Below are positions 61,981 to 64,000 of a stretch of DNA of 64,000 nt, piece after piece. The translations under genes were made by a program, and so were the position numbers. This DNA comes from Planctomycetaceae bacterium (GTDB lineage: Bacteria > Planctomycetota > Planctomycetia > Pirellulales > PNKZ01). Positions within the stretch are counted from its first letter, which is position 1. Each line of letters starts with the position of its first letter. Below the pieces are notes generated by a model. The model worked only from the letters and a program-made list of their open reading frames with translations, had not been told where the DNA came from and ran no database searches. The stretch spans positions 1 to 64,000 of the forward strand of contig JAEUIN010000220.1 in the NCBI GenBank assembly GCA_016793115.1. The letters are read 5' to 3'.

Positions 61981-62073
61981 CGCCCCTAGATTCGTCTCGA
62001 AAATTGGGCAAACTTTAAGGGTTCCTTCGACTTTAACGACGCTGCAATTGCCGGCGTCCGGAGGCTTCTTCTT

Positions 62074-62724
62074 ATGCCGTCGAATTGCCCTTCCGATCGC
62101 GGGCCAACGCGAACCGCCGAAGACTGGCAGCGTCGCTATCAAGAGGGCGACACTCCGTGGGACAGCGGCCTCGTCGATGAAGAATTGAAGCGAGTCGTTG
62201 CGGACTACGCATTAGCCAGGAAGGCGCTGGGCGGCCGGCTCGGCAACGCGGTTGAGTTCGGCTGCGGAACCGGCACCAACTCGTTATTTCTCGCGCAAGC
62301 CGGCTTCGACGTCACGGCGATCGATTATTCGCCGCTGGCAATTGAGAAAGCGCGGCTGCGAGCTGCGGCAAATTCGGTTGACGTTCGCTGGCTGGTCGGC
62401 GATCTGTCAGCGATCGACTCCGCCGCAGATTCGTTCGACTTTCTCTTCGATCGTGGTTGCTATCATTGCGTGCGGCGAGCGGGGCAACTTTCCGGCTATC
62501 TCAAGGCGGTCGAGCGTTTGATGCGCCCGGGCGCGACGCTGCTTATCCTCGCCGGCAACGCCGACGATTCCGAAGCCGGCGGCCCGCCGAAAGTCGCCGC
62601 GGCCGATCTTGTCGGCGACTTTGAAAGGCTTTGCCGAATCGAGCGGTTGGCCGCTTATCGCTTCCAAGAGGCCGACGGTTCCGCCGGCCCCTTGGCGTGG
62701 AGCGCACTACTGCGCCGTCGTTGA
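62074..62724 (+). CDS. Class I SAM-dependent methyltransferase
   Basis: A 216-residue methyltransferase. EDWQRRYQEGDTPWDSG resembles thiopurine S-methyltransferase-like enzymes; motif I is VEFGCGTGTNSLFLAQAGFDV (residues ~60-80), and DYSPLAIEKAR and WLVGDLS follow. The substrate is unknown. ATG 62074; divergent from the TolC-type gene with a 93-base spacer, and nearly abutting the convergent histone-like gene (11 bases). Confidence 0.88.
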   Translation: MPSNCPSDRGPTRTAEDWQRRYQEGDTPWDSGLVDEELKRVVADYALARKALGGRLGNAVEFGCGTGTNSLFLAQAGFDVTAIDYSPLAIEKARLRAAANSVDVRWLVGDLSAIDSAADSFDFLFDRGCYHCVRRAGQLSGYLKAVERLMRPGATLLILAGNADDSEAGGPPKVAAADLVGDFERLCRIERLAAYRFQEADGSAGPLAWSALLRRR

Positions 62725-62735
62725 CGCTTCGGACG

Positions 62736-63173
62736 TTAGCGTTTCGCTTTTTTCTTCGTCGGCTTCTTCACGCCGATCTCTTCTTCCAGCAATTCGACGG
62801 CGTCTTTCGCGGCGTCGACGATTTGAGTCGTAAGCGGCTTCTTGGCTTCCTTGGCCGCGGCCGCTTTCTCCTTTTTTGCTCGCTTCAAATCTGCCGGCTT
62901 ATTGAGGGCCTTTTCCCATAGCTCCGCTTCCGCGCGGGCCTGCTCGGCGCGCGAGATCTTCGTTGACGGCTTCTTTGCGACTTTCTTTGCGGAGGCTTTC
63001 GCCGTGGCTTTTAGCTTGGCCGACGCGGCAGGCTTGGCCTTCTTCGTCGGCTTGGATTTCTTCGCGGCGGCCGAAGGCACGTTTGCCGAGCCGTCGCCTC
63101 GCTTGCGTTTGCCGAAGGCCGCTTCCCAATTGGTCGAAAACTTCTTCGTCGAACCGGAGTGCAAGACCGTCAT
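62736..63173 (-). CDS. Histone H1-like Lys/Ala-rich protein
   Basis: A 145-residue basic protein. A short N-terminal motif (STKKFSTNWEAAFGKRK) is followed by a long run of Lys/Ala/Pro repeats (AAKKSKPTKKAKPAASAKLKA...) similar to eukaryotic and chlamydial histone H1-like proteins, then an amphipathic helical part ending in KKPTKKKAKR. It may bind DNA or RNA. ATG 63173 has AGGAG upstream; longer frames do not begin with the family motif. Confidence 0.75.
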   Translation of the reverse strand: MTVLHSGSTKKFSTNWEAAFGKRKRGDGSANVPSAAAKKSKPTKKAKPAASAKLKATAKASAKKVAKKPSTKISRAEQARAEAELWEKALNKPADLKRAKKEKAAAAKEAKKPLTTQIVDAAKDAVELLEEEIGVKKPTKKKAKR

Positions 63174-63241
63174 CCGAACTGCTCCTGCGTGTGGTGGCAA
63201 GTGACGATGCGAAGTGCCGTTACATGAATAACGACCGCCTT

Positions 63242-64000
63242 CTAGTGTTGCAACTTTTTGTAGCGGAAACGCGGCGGGGCGTCTTCGTTGATTCCCAATC
63301 GGCGTTTGCGCTGCTCTTCGTAAGTTTGGAAGTTCCCCTCGCACCAATGCACATAGCCGTCCCCTTCGAACGCCAGGATATGCGTCGCCAGCCGGTCGAG
63401 GAACCAGCGATCGTGGGAAATCACGACCACGCATCCGGCATAGTTGGCGATCGCTTCTTCTAGGGCCCGCAGCGTGTCGACGTCCAAGTCGTTCGACGGT
63501 TCGTCCAACAACAGCACGTTCGAGCCGCGTCGCAGCAGCTTCGCGAGATGGACGCGATTGCGTTCGCCGCCGGAGAGCTGCCCGACCAGTTTCTGTTGAT
63601 CGGTGCCGCTGAAATTGAACCGGGCGACATAGGCTCGCGAGTTCACCTTGCGTCCGCCCATTTCGACGTTATCGTGTCCGCCGGAGATCTCTTCCCAGAC
63701 CGTCTTATTCGGGTCCAGAGCGTCGCGGTTCTGGTCGACGTAGCCGAGTTCGACGCCGGCGCCCATCTTGAGTTCGCCCGCGTCGGGCTGCTCTTGGCCG
63801 ACCAGCATCCGAAAGAGCGTCGTTTTGCCGGCGCCGTTCGGGCCGATAACGCCGACGATGCCGCCGGGCGGCAATCGGAAGCTGAGGTTCTCGATGAGTT
63901 GCTTATCGCCGTAAGACTTCGATATATCCTTGGCCTCGATGACCAAGTCGCCGAGCGGCTTCCCCGGCGGAATCTGCATTTCGAACTCTTGGTCGCGCTC
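63242..64000 (-). CDS. ettA: Energy-dependent translational throttle protein EttA (ABC-F), C-terminal part
   Basis: The frame is open to the right edge of the window, so the 5' part is missing; about 252 residues are seen. This is the second ABC domain: Walker [10 protein letters not shown], signature LSGGERNR, Walker [13 protein letters not shown] and the H-loop [21 protein letters not shown], then the C-terminal [16 protein letters not shown]. EttA binds the ribosomal E site and gates the first translation steps according to the ATP/ADP ratio. Confidence 0.9.
   Translation of the reverse strand, partial: ERDQEFEMQIPPGKPLGDLVIEAKDISKSYGDKQLIENLSFRLPPGGIVGVIGPNGAGKTTLFRMLVGQEQPDAGELKMGAGVELGYVDQNRDALDPNKTVWEEISGGHDNVEMGGRKVNSRAYVARFNFSGTDQQKLVGQLSGGERNRVHLAKLLRRGSNVLLLDEPSNDLDVDTLRALEEAIANYAGCVVVISHDRWFLDRLATHILAFEGDGYVHWCEGNFQTYEEQRKRRLGINEDAPPRFRYKKLQH

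Overview
The window comes from a GC-rich planctomycete, probably of the Pirellulales type. This rests on gene content: the DUF1501 / Planctomycete-cytochrome-DUF1549-DUF1553 pair, a DUF1080 protein, an EF-Tu with an unusual switch I, and lipoprotein-rich envelope genes. Kdo genes beside an Lpt-like protein indicate a Gram-negative, LPS-bearing envelope.

Region 1 (1-15.6 kb): the end of a VOC-family gene, then tRNA-Thr(UGU)-Tyr-Gly-Thr(GGU)-tuf, the same order as the E. coli thrU-tyrU-glyT-thrT-tufB operon, then tRNA-Trp-secE-nusG-rplKAJL-rpoB-rpoC.

Region 2 (15.6-35.9 kb): the str operon (rpsL-rpsG-fusA) and the S10-spc-alpha supercluster (rpsJ to rplQ, with secY, adk, map and rpmJ), all on the plus strand and closed by a strong Rho-independent terminator at 35872-35902. 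Compared with the textbook order, a second tuf, rpmD, infA and rpsD are absent. Many spacers hold strong hairpins, and good sigma-70-like promoters lie before the tRNA cluster, rpsL and rpsJ. rpsC and rplP overlap by 62 bases.

Region 3 (35.9-44.1 kb): a putative HELWH metallopeptidase, an unknown lipoprotein, class II aldolase (fba, minus strand), then kdsD-kdsC and a giant (1079 residue) membrane-anchored LptC/OstA-like protein, in the position lptC-lptA occupy in Proteobacteria.

Region 4 (44.1-54.3 kb): an alpha/beta hydrolase, a tightly overlapping hpt-GT4-GT4 operon, then on the minus strand a DUF1080 protein, a Tat-exported DUF1501 protein, a giant DUF1549/DUF1553 cytochrome-type protein and a small NTF2-like protein.

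Region 5 (54.3-64 kb): thyX; a minus-strand efflux operon (TolC-type lipoprotein, membrane-fusion protein with a C-terminal EF-hand pair, MacB/FtsX-type permease, no adjacent ATPase); a methyltransferase; a histone-H1-like Lys/Ala-rich protein; and the truncated start of ettA (ABC-F).

The best candidates for new biology are the giant Lpt-like protein, the EF-hand fusion in the efflux adaptor, the altered EF-Tu switch I and the organellar-EFG2-like EF-G. All functional calls come from reading the sequence and from family knowledge; no searches were run.
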